A DNA stretch of 64,000 bases from REEB95 sp963762425 (GTDB lineage Bacteria > Pseudomonadota > Alphaproteobacteria > ATCC43930 > CGMCC-115725). The notes below the pieces were generated by a model, which worked only from the letters and a program-made list of their open reading frames with translations, searched no databases and was not told the DNA's origin. Made by a program: the position numbers and the translations under genes. The stretch covers positions 1 through 64,000 of the forward strand of contig CAVXKY010000004.1 in the NCBI GenBank assembly GCA_963762425.1, read 5' to 3'. Each line of letters begins with the position of its first letter. Within the stretch, counting starts at the first letter, position 1. Below are positions 1-10,648 of this stretch, in pieces.

Positions 1-198
1 GGAGGGGCACTCCTGATGTTGACGCAAGATTTGTACTGGGTCAGCCGAAACCCTATCGGGGCGGGCGATGCCGCGTCAGGCTCGGAAACTACTCAGCCCG
101 GGAAAAGCCCCTTGACGCCGTTTTGCCGCGCATGACGGCGGGGCTCCCGATTGGGATCTCTTCGAAACCGGCACCAGCGGCCCGCCCGCGAGTGTGAT

Positions 199-227
199 TT
201 GCGCTCCGGCCGGAACGAGGGTATACC
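199..227 (+). promoter_or_regulatory. Candidate sigma70-type promoter for the Gly-rich membrane protein
   Basis: TTGCGC at 199-204 and TATACC at 222-227 are separated by exactly 17 bases, and the downstream gene starts at 290. The rest of bases 1-289 shows no convincing reading frame on either strand; long open frames there read as shadows of GC-rich sequence. The promoter is inferred from spacing and partial consensus only. Confidence 0.35.
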
Positions 228-289
228 CGGCGGCGGTTTCGCGGGCCTGGGGCGCGCGCATCGAACGCGGAGAAAGGAGTGGGAACGTC

Positions 290-604
290 ATGGGGTGGCA
301 TCAGATCGTCTTTCACGCGACGGCCTTGCTGGTCGTCGGATTTTTCGTGGCCTTCGCGGCGCAACGCGCCGAGGGCTGCCTCAAGCGCTTCGGCCGCTAT
401 CTCGCCTGCTGGCTTTATCTGCTGGCGGCCGCCACCATCGTGCTGGGCGCGGTGCTCATCTACTATCACGGCGCGGGCGGCTGGATGGGCTATGGCGGCT
501 ACGGCCACGGCGGCTATGGCGGCGGGATGATGGGCGGTTATCACGGCGGGAATTACCCCGCGCCGGCGCCCGATGCCGGCACGACGCCCGAACCCTCCAA
601 GTAA
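290..604 (+). CDS. Small membrane protein with Gly/Tyr/His-rich C-terminus (hypothetical)
   Basis: A 104-residue protein I cannot assign to a family. The ATG at 290 is chosen because AAAGGAG lies 9-15 bases upstream (about 272-278); an earlier in-frame start at 194 lacks such a site. Two hydrophobic segments are visible, roughly residues 3-24 (IVFHATALLVVGFFVAFAA) and 36-60 (ending VLGAVLIYY). They are followed by a tail of Gly-Tyr/His repeats (GGYGHGGYGGG, then MMGGYHGG) and a short Pro/Ala end. This predicts a double-spanning inner-membrane protein with a flexible, possibly metal- or surface-interacting tail. It converges on hicB, with a palindromic repeat between them. Confidence 0.7.
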   Translation: MGWHQIVFHATALLVVGFFVAFAAQRAEGCLKRFGRYLACWLYLLAAATIVLGAVLIYYHGAGGWMGYGGYGHGGYGGGMMGGYHGGNYPAPAPDAGTTPEPSK

Positions 605-620
605 GGCCGCGGCCTTCTTT

Positions 621-672
621 CCGCGTCCTGAGCCCTCGTCCTGAGCCTGTCGAAGGACGAAGGGTCGAGGGC
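621..672. repeat. Palindromic intergenic repeat between convergent genes
   Basis: CCCTCGTCCT at 633-642 pairs with AGGACGAAGGG at 654-664 (one bulged base), around the core CCTGAGCCTGTCGAAGGA. This core is a motif I recall as abundant between genes of many alphaproteobacteria; that is memory, not a search. It lies between the stop of the Gly-rich gene and the stop of hicB, so it could also act as a bidirectional transcription stop, though no T-run is present. Confidence 0.5.
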
Positions 673-686
673 GCGCGCCTTCCTTC

Positions 687-1136
687 TTACGCCGCCTTGC
701 GGCGCGGCTTGGCCTTGGGCAGGTCGATCGACAGCTCGGCGTTCATCTTGGCCAGCGCCTCGTCGATGATCCACATATGCGAGCTGTGGCGAAGATTGAG
801 CAACCGGCGCACCGAATTTTCGGGCATGCCGAGCTCCTTGGCGAGCCGCAGCTTCGACCAGCCATGGCGCCGCATCGTCTCATAGACCGCGAGCTTGGCG
901 GTCACGAGCGAAGGCAGCACGGCGCGGTCGCAGCCGGAATGTCCGGCGCCGTGCCGCGGCAACGGCTTGCCCGCCTTCATGTAGCCTTCGAGCGCCGCGA
1001 CCACGCAATCGACGGCGTTGGCACGCGCTTCATCCTGGGTTTTGCCCTCGGTCAGCGCCTCGGGAACGCCGGGAAAACGGACCAGCCACCAGCCGTTTTC
1101 CTGCCGCTCCAGCGTATAACGGTATCCGAACGCCAT
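687..1136 (-). CDS. hicB: HicB-type antitoxin of a hicAB toxin-antitoxin pair
   Basis: A 149-residue antitoxin. The N-terminal half (about residues 1-65, MAFGYRYTLERQENGWWLVR then FPGVPEALTEGKTQDEA) is the HicB partial RNase H-like fold that binds HicA. The C-terminal part (about 80-140) is a helix-turn-helix domain (KLRLAKELGMPENSVRRLLN) expected to bind the operon's operator. The basic tail ends KPRRKAA. It starts 3 bases after the hicA stop, so both are translated from one transcript with the toxin first, the usual hicAB order. Autoregulation is likely through the inverted repeat upstream of hicA. Identification rests on domain pattern and pairing with hicA. Confidence 0.88.
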   Translation of the reverse strand: MAFGYRYTLERQENGWWLVRFPGVPEALTEGKTQDEARANAVDCVVAALEGYMKAGKPLPRHGAGHSGCDRAVLPSLVTAKLAVYETMRRHGWSKLRLAKELGMPENSVRRLLNLRHSSHMWIIDEALAKMNAELSIDLPKAKPRRKAA

Positions 1137-1139
1137 GTT

Positions 1140-1358
1140 TCAATCCTCCAGATCGGCCCTTGTAAGCCCAAGCTGATCGAGCATCGCCTTGAGCAGTCCC
1201 GGGCCGATTTCCTTCTTCCGGTCCTTCGGCGTCGCGAACCGGCTGCCGTAATAAAGGCGACCGTGGCTGCCCTTGCCATGAACGGGATCGAAAGCGACGG
1301 TTACGCCGCGCCTGCGGCCGAGAGCGCGGATTTTCCGCTCGAATTCGTTCCCGTTCAC
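1140..1358 (-). CDS. hicA: HicA-type mRNA interferase toxin
   Basis: A 72-residue toxin, the usual HicA length. It has the double-stranded-RNA-binding-like fold with the catalytic histidine in GSHGRLYYG (about residue 32), preceded by the basic KIRALGRRRG helix. Family members cleave mRNA and are neutralised by HicB, encoded 3 bases downstream. The start is a GTG (complement of 1356-1358) with no strong ribosome binding site, which fits low toxin translation. The flanking intergenic DNA is more AT-rich than its surroundings, suggesting acquisition by transfer. Confidence 0.88.
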   Translation of the reverse strand: MNGNEFERKIRALGRRRGVTVAFDPVHGKGSHGRLYYGSRFATPKDRKKEIGPGLLKAMLDQLGLTRADLED

Positions 1359-1382
1359 GGCCGGGTATGCGAATAGTCCATT

Positions 1383-1418
1383 TTATAACAGATAGATAAG
1401 TAGTATGCGAAACGCATA
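1383..1418 (-). promoter_or_regulatory. Candidate hicAB promoter with overlapping palindromic operator
   Basis: On the minus strand TTCGCA (1406-1411) and TTATAA (1383-1388) are 17 bases apart and face hicA. A perfect inverted repeat TATGCG-AAA-CGCATA (1404-1418) overlaps the -35 element. A palindrome in this position is what an autorepressing HicB helix-turn-helix would bind. The sites are seen directly; the function is inferred. Confidence 0.45.
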
Positions 1419-1563
1419 GTACATGAGTTGTTCGGTAAACTGTTTACTCTACTCACTCCGGCCGTTACTGGCCGACGTGATATGCGCCGTTGCTCTCAAG
1501 TCACCTAGCCTTCAACGAAAGACGTACTGAATGGTTGCTTCCAGGCAAACCGACCCAACCCCC

Positions 1564-1596
1564 AAAACAAAAAGGCCCGCGGTTTCCCGCGGGCCC
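1564..1596 (-). terminator. Rho-independent terminator of groESL
   Basis: GGCCCGCGG (1574-1582) and CCGCGGGCC (1587-1595) form a 9-bp GC stem with a 4-base loop. Read on the minus strand it is followed by a T-rich tract (complement of 1564-1573). It starts 26 bases after the groEL stop codon. Confidence 0.85.
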
Positions 1597-1621
1597 TTCG
1601 CCTTTAGATGTGAGACTGGAT

Positions 1622-3268
1622 TTAGAAATCCATCCCGCCCATGCCGCCGCCGCCGTGGTCGTGGCCGCCCATGTTCGGGGCCTTCTTCTCCGGCTTCTCG
1701 GCCACCATGGCTTCCGTCGTGATCAGGAGTCCGGCGACCGAAGCCGCCGACTGCAAGGCCATGCGAACCACCTTGGTCGGGTCGATGATGCCGGTTTTCA
1801 GCATGTCGACATAATCGTTGCTCTGGGCGTCGTAGCCCCAGCTGTAGCTGTCCTTGTCGAGCAACTTGCCGATCACCACCGCGCCGTCCATGCCGGCGTT
1901 CTCGACGATGAGCCGGGCCGGAACCTGGATCGCGCGGCGCACGATGTCGATGCCGACCTTCTCGTCGTCGTTGCCGGCGCGCACCTTCTTGAGCGCGTCG
2001 GTGGCGTAGAGCAGGGCGGTGCCGCCGCCCGAAACGATGCCCTCTTCCACCGCCGCCCGGGTGGCGTGCATGGCGTCGTCAACCCGGTCCTTGCGCTCCT
2101 TCACCTCGACCTCGGTCGCCCCGCCGACGCGGAGCACTGCAACGCCGCCCGCCAGCTTGGCGAGCCGCTCCTGCAGCTTCTCCTTGTCGTAGTCCGAGGT
2201 GGTTTCCTCGATCTGCGCCTTGATCTGGCCGATGCGGCCCTGGATGTCGGCCTTCTTGCCGGCGCCGTCGATGATGGTGGTGTTCTCCTTGTCGATGCGC
2301 ACCTTCTTGGCCTTGCCCAGCATGTCGAGGGTCACGTTCTCGAGCTTGATGCCGAGATCCTCGGAGATGAGCTGGCCCGCGGTTAGGATGGCGATGTCCT
2401 CGAGCATCGCCTTGCGGCGATCGCCGAAGCCCGGCGCCTTGACCGCCGCGACCTTGAGGCCGCCGCGCAGCTTGTTCACCACCAGGGTCGCGAGCGCTTC
2501 GCCCTCGACGTCCTCGGCGATGATCAGCAACGGACGGCTCGATTGCACCACCGCTTCGAGCACCGGCAGCATGGCTTGGAGGCCAGACAGCTTCTTCTCG
2601 AACAGCAGGATGTACGGGTCGTCCATCTCGGTCAGCATCTTCTCGGCGTTGGTGACGAAATAGGGCGAGATGTAGCCGCGGTCAAACTGCATGCCCTCGA
2701 CCACGTCCAGCTCGGTCTCAAGGCTCTTCGATTCCTCGACCGTGATGACGCCCTCGTTGCCGACCTTCTTCATCGCCTCGGCGATCTTCTTGCCGATCTC
2801 GACTTCGCCATTGGCCGAAATCGTGCCGATCTGCTCGATCTCGTCGTTGGTCGAAACCTTCTTGGAGCGCCGCTTGATGTCCTCGACCACGGCCTCGACC
2901 GCCTTGTCGATGCCGCGCTTCAGGTCCATCGGGTTCAAGCCCGCGGCCACGGCCTTCACGCCCTCGCGCACGATCGCCTGGGCCAGCACGGTGGCGGTGG
3001 TGGTGCCGTCGCCCGCCTGGTCGCTGGTCTTGGTGGCGACCTCGCGGATCATCTGCGCGCCCATGTTCTCGAACTTGTCGGAAAGCTCGATCTCCTTCGC
3101 CACGGTCACGCCGTCCTTGGTGATGCGGGGCGCGCCGAACGACTTGTCGAGCACGACGTTGCGGCCCTTGGGGCCGAGCGTCACCTTGACCGCGTTGGCC
3201 AGGATGTCGACGCCGCGCAGCAACCGTTCGCGCGCGTCGCCGTGGAATTTCACGTCTTTGGCAGCCAT
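1622..3268 (-). CDS. groEL: Chaperonin GroEL (HSP60)
   Basis: 548 residues, full family length. GroEL forms double heptameric rings that fold cytosolic proteins with the GroES lid and ATP. The N-terminus MAAKDVKFHGDARERLLRG, the nucleotide-binding stretches VTLGPKGRNVV and DGTTTATVLA, the hinge and apical segments, and the flexible Gly-Gly-Met tail (GGGGMGGMDF) are all present. The tail also holds His-rich GGHDHGG. It follows groES on the same transcript, with 64 bases between, and is closed by a strong terminator. Heat and HrcA control is expected from the CIRCE upstream of groES. No defects seen. Confidence 0.98.
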   Translation of the reverse strand: MAAKDVKFHGDARERLLRGVDILANAVKVTLGPKGRNVVLDKSFGAPRITKDGVTVAKEIELSDKFENMGAQMIREVATKTSDQAGDGTTTATVLAQAIVREGVKAVAAGLNPMDLKRGIDKAVEAVVEDIKRRSKKVSTNDEIEQIGTISANGEVEIGKKIAEAMKKVGNEGVITVEESKSLETELDVVEGMQFDRGYISPYFVTNAEKMLTEMDDPYILLFEKKLSGLQAMLPVLEAVVQSSRPLLIIAEDVEGEALATLVVNKLRGGLKVAAVKAPGFGDRRKAMLEDIAILTAGQLISEDLGIKLENVTLDMLGKAKKVRIDKENTTIIDGAGKKADIQGRIGQIKAQIEETTSDYDKEKLQERLAKLAGGVAVLRVGGATEVEVKERKDRVDDAMHATRAAVEEGIVSGGGTALLYATDALKKVRAGNDDEKVGIDIVRRAIQVPARLIVENAGMDGAVVIGKLLDKDSYSWGYDAQSNDYVDMLKTGIIDPTKVVRMALQSAASVAGLLITTEAMVAEKPEKKAPNMGGHDHGGGGMGGMDF

Positions 3269-3332
3269 GTTGATGTCTCTCTCTCTTGAAAAATTCGCTT
3301 AAGGGGTGGGCGCGGGCCTTCGGGGCCCGGAA

Positions 3333-3650
3333 CTAAGCGGCCTTCCGCTTGCCGGTCGAAGCGCCCTCGATGATGCCGAGGATGTCGGATTCCTTGGCGA
3401 TGACCAGTTCCTCGCCGTCGACCTTCACCTCGGTGCCCGACCATTTGCCGAACAGCACGCGGTCGCCCGCCTTGACGTCGAGCGGATGGAGCTTGCCGTC
3501 CTCGTCGCGCGCGCCCGGGCCGACGGCGACGACGACGCCTTCCATCGGCTTTTCCTTGGCGGTGTCGGGGATGATGATCCCGCCCGCGGTCTTCTCTTCC
3601 GAGTCGAGCCGGCGGATCAGCACGCGGTCCTGCAAGGGCCTGAATTTCAT
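3333..3650 (-). CDS. groES: Co-chaperonin GroES (HSP10)
   Basis: 105 residues. GroES caps the GroEL ring during folding. The start at 3650 (MKFRPLQDRVLI) is chosen over an in-frame one at 3668 because GAGGAGG lies just upstream on the minus strand. Family features include the mobile loop (EEKTAGGIIIPDTAKEKP), the VVAVGPG roof segment and DRVLFGKWSGTEVK. It is the first gene of the groESL operon, behind a TTGACA promoter and a CIRCE operator. The C-terminus STGKRKAA is slightly extended and basic. Confidence 0.97.
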   Translation of the reverse strand: MKFRPLQDRVLIRRLDSEEKTAGGIIIPDTAKEKPMEGVVVAVGPGARDEDGKLHPLDVKAGDRVLFGKWSGTEVKVDGEELVIAKESDILGIIEGASTGKRKAA

Positions 3651-3720
3651 GGGGTATTTCCTCCTCAAGGGGTCTGAACTGGAAACGGGCCGGGCCGCGA
3701 AGCGCGCCGCCCTGATCGGG

Positions 3721-3747
3721 TTGGCACTCGGGCCCGGAGAGTGCCAG
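3721..3747 (-). promoter_or_regulatory. CIRCE operator (HrcA binding site) of groESL
   Basis: TTGGCACTC (3721-3729), nine bases, then GAGTGCCAG (3739-3747). This matches the classic CIRCE layout TTAGCACTC-N9-GAGTGCTAA, with two changes in each arm. It lies directly downstream of the groES promoter, where bound HrcA would block initiation. hrcA itself is not in the window. Confidence 0.88.
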
Positions 3748-3749
3748 GG

Positions 3750-3777
3750 AGATAAGTCTCCGGGTCTCCCCTGTCAA
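3750..3777 (-). promoter_or_regulatory. groESL promoter
   Basis: Reading the minus strand, a perfect TTGACA (complement of 3772-3777) is followed after 16 bases by TTATCT (complement of 3750-3755). The predicted start falls inside the CIRCE element, about 100 bases upstream of groES. Confidence 0.75.
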
Positions 3778-3828
3778 GGCCTTGCCCCACCGGCCGGCCC
3801 GGTTTCGGCCTCGATTTTCCTCGGATTG

Positions 3829-3855
3829 GCAGCACTCTCCGGCCCTCGCTGCTAA
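3829..3855. promoter_or_regulatory. Degenerate second CIRCE-like palindrome
   Basis: GCAGCACTC (3829-3837), nine bases, then CGCTGCTAA (3847-3855). This keeps the CIRCE spacing and 13 of 18 arm positions. It lies 82 bases beyond the main CIRCE, towards usg. It could be an auxiliary HrcA site, a relic, or chance. Confidence 0.35.
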
Positions 3856-3944
3856 ACCATTGATATACCTTATACTTTTTTCTTGCCCATCACGCGCCCC
3901 TGAATCAAACTTAGCATTCCTTAAACCGCCACCCGGAGCCTTCG

Positions 3945-4208
3945 ATGAGGGCCTTCGCCACCCAACTGCAGGGCTACCGCCTGACCACGGCGGAGATCCT
4001 CTATCACCTGCCCGACCATCCCCATCTGCTGCAAAGCTTCCTCTGGCAGCAGCTCGATCTGGCGCCGCGCTATCCGGAGCTGCGCCGCTTCCTCGATTTC
4101 TGGGCGCGGAATCTCGACGGCAAGCTGCACTCGGTCAAAGTCGCGCAAGCCAAGCTGATCGCGCCGCCGCGCTGGCAACACGCGGCCATCTCGCTCACCC
4201 TGCACTAG
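3945..4208 (+). CDS. usg: Usg family protein
   Basis: 87 residues, full length for the alphaproteobacterial Usg family, a small protein of unknown biochemical role. Recognised from the conserved line LTTAEILYHLPDHPHLLQSF, then WQQLDLAP, ELRRFLDFWARNLDG and LHSVKVA. No signal peptide or membrane segment. It starts 39 bases before the GTG of ctaA and probably shares its transcript. The family is largely restricted to Alphaproteobacteria, which supports the taxonomic reading of the window. Confidence 0.85.
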   Translation: MRAFATQLQGYRLTTAEILYHLPDHPHLLQSFLWQQLDLAPRYPELRRFLDFWARNLDGKLHSVKVAQAKLIAPPRWQHAAISLTLH

Positions 4209-4247
4209 AGGCTTGCCTCGGCGGCAGCGGCGGAGGATTCTCCGACC

Positions 4248-5319
4248 GTGCCCGCCCCGCCGTCTTCCCACACGCGCGCGATCGCGCTCTGGCTGTTCGC
4301 CTGCGCCGCCATGGTGTTCGTCATGGTCGCGCTGGGCGGCGTCACGCGGCTGACGGAATTGGGGCTGTCGATCACCCTGTGGCAGCCGGTGACCGGCATT
4401 CTGCCGCCGCTCAATGAGGCGCAATGGCAGGACGCCTTCGCCGCCTACAAATCGATCCCGCAATACCAGGCGATCCATGCCGGCATGAGCCTCGCCGACT
4501 TCAAGACCATTTATTTCTGGGAATGGTTCCACCGCCTGTGGGGCCGTTTGATCGGCGTCGTGTTCCTGTTGCCATTCCTGTATTTCCTGGCGCGCCGCCA
4601 AATCCCGCGCTCGCTCGCGCCCAGCCTCGCCTTGCTCTTCGTGCTGGGGGCGCTGCAAGGCGTACTCGGCTGGTGGATGGTGGCGAGCGGCCTGGAAGAC
4701 CGCATCGAGGTCAGCCAATACCGCCTCGCCGCGCATCTCGCGGCCGCCATAATCATCTATCTCGCGATCCTGTGGGTGGCGCTCGACCTGGTTAGGCCCC
4801 CGCCGGCGGAGCCGGCAAAACAAAAGATCATCCGCCGTCCTGCCTGAAACACGGCGCCGATCTGGCGCTGCTGCTGGGTTTCGTGACCCTGGTCGCCGGC
4901 GCTTTTGTCGCGGGTTTGCGCGCGGGCCTGATCGACAACACCTTCCCGCTGATGGACGGGCATTGGATTCCGCCCGCCTGGGACAATCTTTCGCCCTGGT
5001 GGCGCAATTTGTTCGAGAACCCCGAGGCGGTGCAGTTCGACCACCGGCTGTTGGCGGCGCTCACCTGGCTCGTGTCGCTGGCGCTGTTCCTGGGAACCTT
5101 CCTCTACCGGCCGCTGCTGCCGCGTATCGCCATGGGCGCGGTGCATTCGCTTTTCACCCTGACGAGTTTGCAGGCGGGTTTGGGCATCGCCTGCCTGTTG
5201 CTGGCCGTGCCGCTGGATTTGGCGCTGGCGCATCAGCTCGGCGCCACCCTGGTGCTGACGGCGGCGCTGGTGGCGCGCCATGTCCTTGGCGGAACTCGAA
5301 AAACGCCTCCGGCCGGGCT

Positions 5320-5323
<4 letters not shown>
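4248..5323 (+). CDS. ctaA: Heme A synthase CtaA/COX15 (apparent frameshift)
   Basis: Oxidises the C8 methyl of heme O to make heme A for aa3-type cytochrome oxidases; a polytopic inner-membrane protein. The N-terminal half (from GTG 4248, GGAGGA upstream) has the first transmembrane helices, the family signature LGGVTRLTELGLSIT and the heme-ligand region EWFHRLWGR. The frame stops at about 4847. The C-terminal half (NTFPLMDGHWIP, QFDHRLLAALTW, HQLGATLVL) continues in another frame to TGA 5323. A one-base loss between about 4800 and 4850 explains this; restoring it gives about 358 residues, normal for the family. The stop overlaps the next start (ATGA at 5320). Confidence 0.85.
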
Positions 5324-7496
<2,173 letters not shown>

Positions 7497-7547
7497 GAGC
7501 GCGCAAGGCTCGCATCGGGGCCCGCGCCGCGCTATCTAAGAGCTCGT

Positions 7548-8696
7548 ATGGGCGTCCTTTTCTTCATCGTCTTCATCGATCTGGTCGGCTTCGGGGTGGT
7601 GATCCCGTTGCTGCCCTATTATGCGCTCGATTTCCACGCCTCGCCCTTCGCCATCACCTCGATGATGGCGTGCTATTCGCTGGGCCAGTTCTTCTCCTCG
7701 CCCTTGCTCGGCCGGTTGAGCGACCGCGTCGGCCGCAAGCCGGTGATCCTGGCGAGCCTGGTCTGCTCCATCGCCTCTTATGTGTGGCTGGGTTTCGCCA
7801 GCGCGTTGTGGATGCTGTTCGCCGCGCGGCTTTTGGCGGGGGCGGGGGCGGGCAACATCGCCGCGGCCCAGGCCTATGTCACCGACGTCACCCCGCCCGA
7901 GAAGCGCGCCAAGGGCATGGGCATGATCGGCGCCGCCATCGGCCTGGGCTTCACCATCGGCCCGGCGCTGGGCGGGCTGGCCGCCGGCGGCGGCGCGCAT
8001 CTCGCTTATCCCGCCTTTCTCGCGGCGGCGCTCTCCGCTTGCGCCTTGCTGCTCGCCTGGTTGCGGCTCGAGGAAAGCCTGACCCATGAAGCGCGCCCCA
8101 GCATCGTCGCCGGCCGCATCGCCGCCGCCAAATCGGCCTACGGGCGGCCGCGGCTGCGTCTTCTGATCCTGATGGTGTTCGTCGCCATCTGCGCCTTCGC
8201 CGGCATGGAGACGACCTTCGCGCTTTGGGCGCATGAAGGCTTCGGCTGGGGGCCGACGCAGATCGGCTGGATCTTCTTCTATGTCGGCGTGCTGCTGGTG
8301 GCGATCCAGGGCGGGTTGATCGGCCGGCTGACCAAGATTTTCGGCGAGAATAAACTGTTCATCGCAGGCGCCGCGACCATCGCCTTGGGGTTGATCGCGG
8401 TTCCCTTCGCCACCGCTGTGTGGGGCGTGCTGGCGGCCACGGCGCTGCTCGCCATCGGCATGGGCCTCTTGAGCCCCTCGATGAACAGCCTGATCTCGCA
8501 AGAGGCGGGCGCGGAGGAACGCGGCAACATATTGGGCCTGTCGCAATCGGCGCAAAGCCTGGCGCGCATCGTCGGCCCGGCGGTGGCGGGCGCCGTTTAT
8601 GGCGGGCTCGGCCGCAACGCGCCTTATGTGCTGAGCGCGCTGGCCATGGCCGGCGTGGTGTTGCTGTCGTTGCGCCTGTTGCGGGGGCGGCGATGA
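7548..8696 (+). CDS. MFS exporter, TetA-like drug:H+ antiporter family
   Basis: 382 residues with about twelve hydrophobic segments, so a proton-driven inner-membrane transporter. The major facilitator motif A is clear after helix 2 (GRLSDRVGRKPVI). The start of the protein (FIVFIDLVGFGVVIPLLPYY) and the helix-5 region GAAIGLGFTIGPALGGLAAG match the tetracycline/multidrug antiporter group. The substrate cannot be told from sequence. The stop TGA overlaps the start of the following ABC transporter (ATGA at 8693), so the two are probably co-translated. No dedicated regulator is adjacent. Confidence 0.82.
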   Translation: MGVLFFIVFIDLVGFGVVIPLLPYYALDFHASPFAITSMMACYSLGQFFSSPLLGRLSDRVGRKPVILASLVCSIASYVWLGFASALWMLFAARLLAGAGAGNIAAAQAYVTDVTPPEKRAKGMGMIGAAIGLGFTIGPALGGLAAGGGAHLAYPAFLAAALSACALLLAWLRLEESLTHEARPSIVAGRIAAAKSAYGRPRLRLLILMVFVAICAFAGMETTFALWAHEGFGWGPTQIGWIFFYVGVLLVAIQGGLIGRLTKIFGENKLFIAGAATIALGLIAVPFATAVWGVLAATALLAIGMGLLSPSMNSLISQEAGAEERGNILGLSQSAQSLARIVGPAVAGAVYGGLGRNAPYVLSALAMAGVVLLSLRLLRGRR

Positions 8697-10551
8697 AGGG
8701 CGCCCATCGGGGAGGCGGCTCGCTGAGCAACCAAGCCTCGGAAGTGGGCTTCCGCTCGGAATTGCGCGCGCTTTCCTCCGTGCTGCCTTATCTCTGGCCG
8801 CGCGGGGAGCGCGCCCTTCGCGTGCGCGTGCTGCTGGCGATCGCCTGCCTGATTTTGGCCAAGGGCATCACCGTCGCCGTGCCGCTGCTCTATAAGGGCG
8901 CGGTCGACAAGCTCGCCCCCGGCGCCGGGGTTCTGGTGGTGGTGCCGACCATGCTGATCGTCGCCTATGGCGGCGCGCGGGTGGGGGCGCAGCTCTTCAC
9001 CGAACTGCGGGATTCGGTCTTCGCCAAGGTCGAGCAGCGCGCCATCCGCAACATCGCGCTCAACACCTTCCGCCATCTCCACGCGCTTTCGCTTGCGCTT
9101 CCATCTGGAGCGCCAGACCGGGGGCCTGTCGCGCGCGATCGAGCGCGGCGTGCGCGGCATGGAATTCCTGCTCTCCTATCTGCTGTTCAGCCTGCTGCCG
9201 ACCCTGTTCGAAATCCTGCTGGTCTGCGGCATTCTGTGGGGCTTCTTCGAGGCCAGCCTGGCCATAGCCATCCTCGCCACCGTCCTGGTCTATGTCGCCT
9301 TCACCTTCGCCATCACCGATTGGCGCATCAAGTTCCGCCGCGAGATGAACGAGCGCGACAGCGAGGCCAACACCAAGGCGATCGACAGCCTGTTGAATTT
9401 CGAGACGGTGAAATATTTCGCCAACGAGGAGCACGAGGCGCGGCGCTTCGATACCGCGCTCCAGGGCTACGAGCGCGCCGCGGTGAAAAGCCAGACCACG
9501 CTGTCGATGCTCAATATCGGCCAGGGCGTCATTATTTCCATCGGGCTGGTCGGCGTGATGTGGCTGGCGGCGCAAGGCGTGGCGCAGGGCCGCATGACCG
9601 TCGGCTCCTTCGTGCTGGTGAATACCTATCTGGTGCAGCTCTACACGCCCTTGAACGTGCTTGGCATGGTCTACCGCAACATCAAGCAGTCGCTGACCGA
9701 TCTCGAATCCATGGTCCGGCTGCTGGGCGTCAAGGCCGAGGTGACCGACAAGCCGGGCGCGCCCGATCTGGCGGCGAGAAAGGGCGAGGTCGTGTTCGAC
9801 CGCGTCTCCTTCGCCTACGATCCGCGCCGGCCGATTTTGGAGAACGTCTCCTTCCGTCTCCAGCCGGGCGGCACGCTGGCCATCGTCGGGCCTTCGGGCG
9901 CGGGCAAGTCGACCATCGCGCGCCTGCTGTTCCGCTTCTACGACGTCGACCAGGGCGCCATCCGCATCGACGGCCAGGATATCCGCGACGTGACCCAGTC
10001 GAGCTTGCGCCGCGCCATCGGCGTGGTGCCGCAGGACACGGTGCTGTTCAACGACTCGATCTATTACAACATCGCCTACGGCAAGCCCGGCGCCACGCGC
10101 GCGGAGGTCGAGCACGCCGCGAATCTCGCCCGCATCCACGATTTCGTCGCGGCGTCTGCCCGACGGTTACAAGAGCCAGGTCGGCGAGCGCGGCCTGAAG
10201 CTTTCGGGCGGGGAAAAGCAGCGCGTCGCCATCGCGCGGGTGATCCTCAAGGGCCCGCGGATTCTCGTCTTCGACGAAGCCACCTCGGCGCTCGACACCA
10301 AGACCGAACGCGAGATCCAGGCGAGCCTCGAGGAGGTCTCGGCGCACCGCACCACGCTGATCGTCGCGCACCGGCTTTCGACCGTGATTCACGCCGACGA
10401 AATCCTGGTGCTGGACCAGGGCCGCGTGGTCGAGCGCGGCGACCATGCGGGACTGCTCGCCAAACACGGCGTCTATGCCGCCATGTGGCAGCGCCAGCAG
10501 GAGGCCGAGCGCGCCGCCGCTCTGGCCGCAATCGCCGAAGTGGCGGAATAG
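8693..10551 (+). CDS. Atm1-type ABC exporter, fused permease and ATPase (two apparent frameshifts)
   Basis: Half-transporter resembling the Atm1/ABCB7 group that exports glutathione-linked sulfur or metal species. Joined across three frames it has about 618 residues. The N-terminal membrane domain includes ERQTGGLSRAIERGVRGMEF and RREMNERDSEANTKAIDSLL, followed by NFETVKYFANEEHEA, a stretch typical of Atm1. The ATPase has Walker A GPSGAGKST, Q-loop VVPQDTVLFNDS, signature LSGGEKQRVAIAR, Walker B ILVFDEATSALD and H-loop IVAHRLSTV. Extra bases at about 9093 and 10155 break the frame. It directly follows, and overlaps by four bases, the MFS exporter gene. Confidence 0.85.
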
Positions 10552-10613
10552 ATTCGCCCTTCAGATGCGCCCTTCAAGGGACGGTTATCATCCGGCGGAA
10601 TGCCGTATAGTAT

Positions 10614-10631
10614 TATCGTATTGAGACGATA
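10614..10631. promoter_or_regulatory. Inverted repeat upstream of the winged-helix gene
   Basis: TATCGT (10614-10619), six bases, ACGATA (10626-10631): a perfect 6+6 palindrome starting 35 bases upstream of the start codon, in an AT-rich patch containing TATAGT. It could be an operator for the encoded small winged-helix protein. Function is inferred. Confidence 0.35.
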
Positions 10632-10648
10632 GGCGGGAAGAGACGGCC

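Noticed and set aside
120..146. A further copy of the short repeat family near the window start (GCGCATGACGGCG)
   Set aside because: Only about 15 of 19 positions match one diverged copy, too weak in GC-rich sequence.
1490..2386. Long plus-strand reading frame opposite groEL
   Set aside because: It is a codon-bias shadow of groEL in GC-rich DNA; composition is low-complexity and no family pattern is visible.
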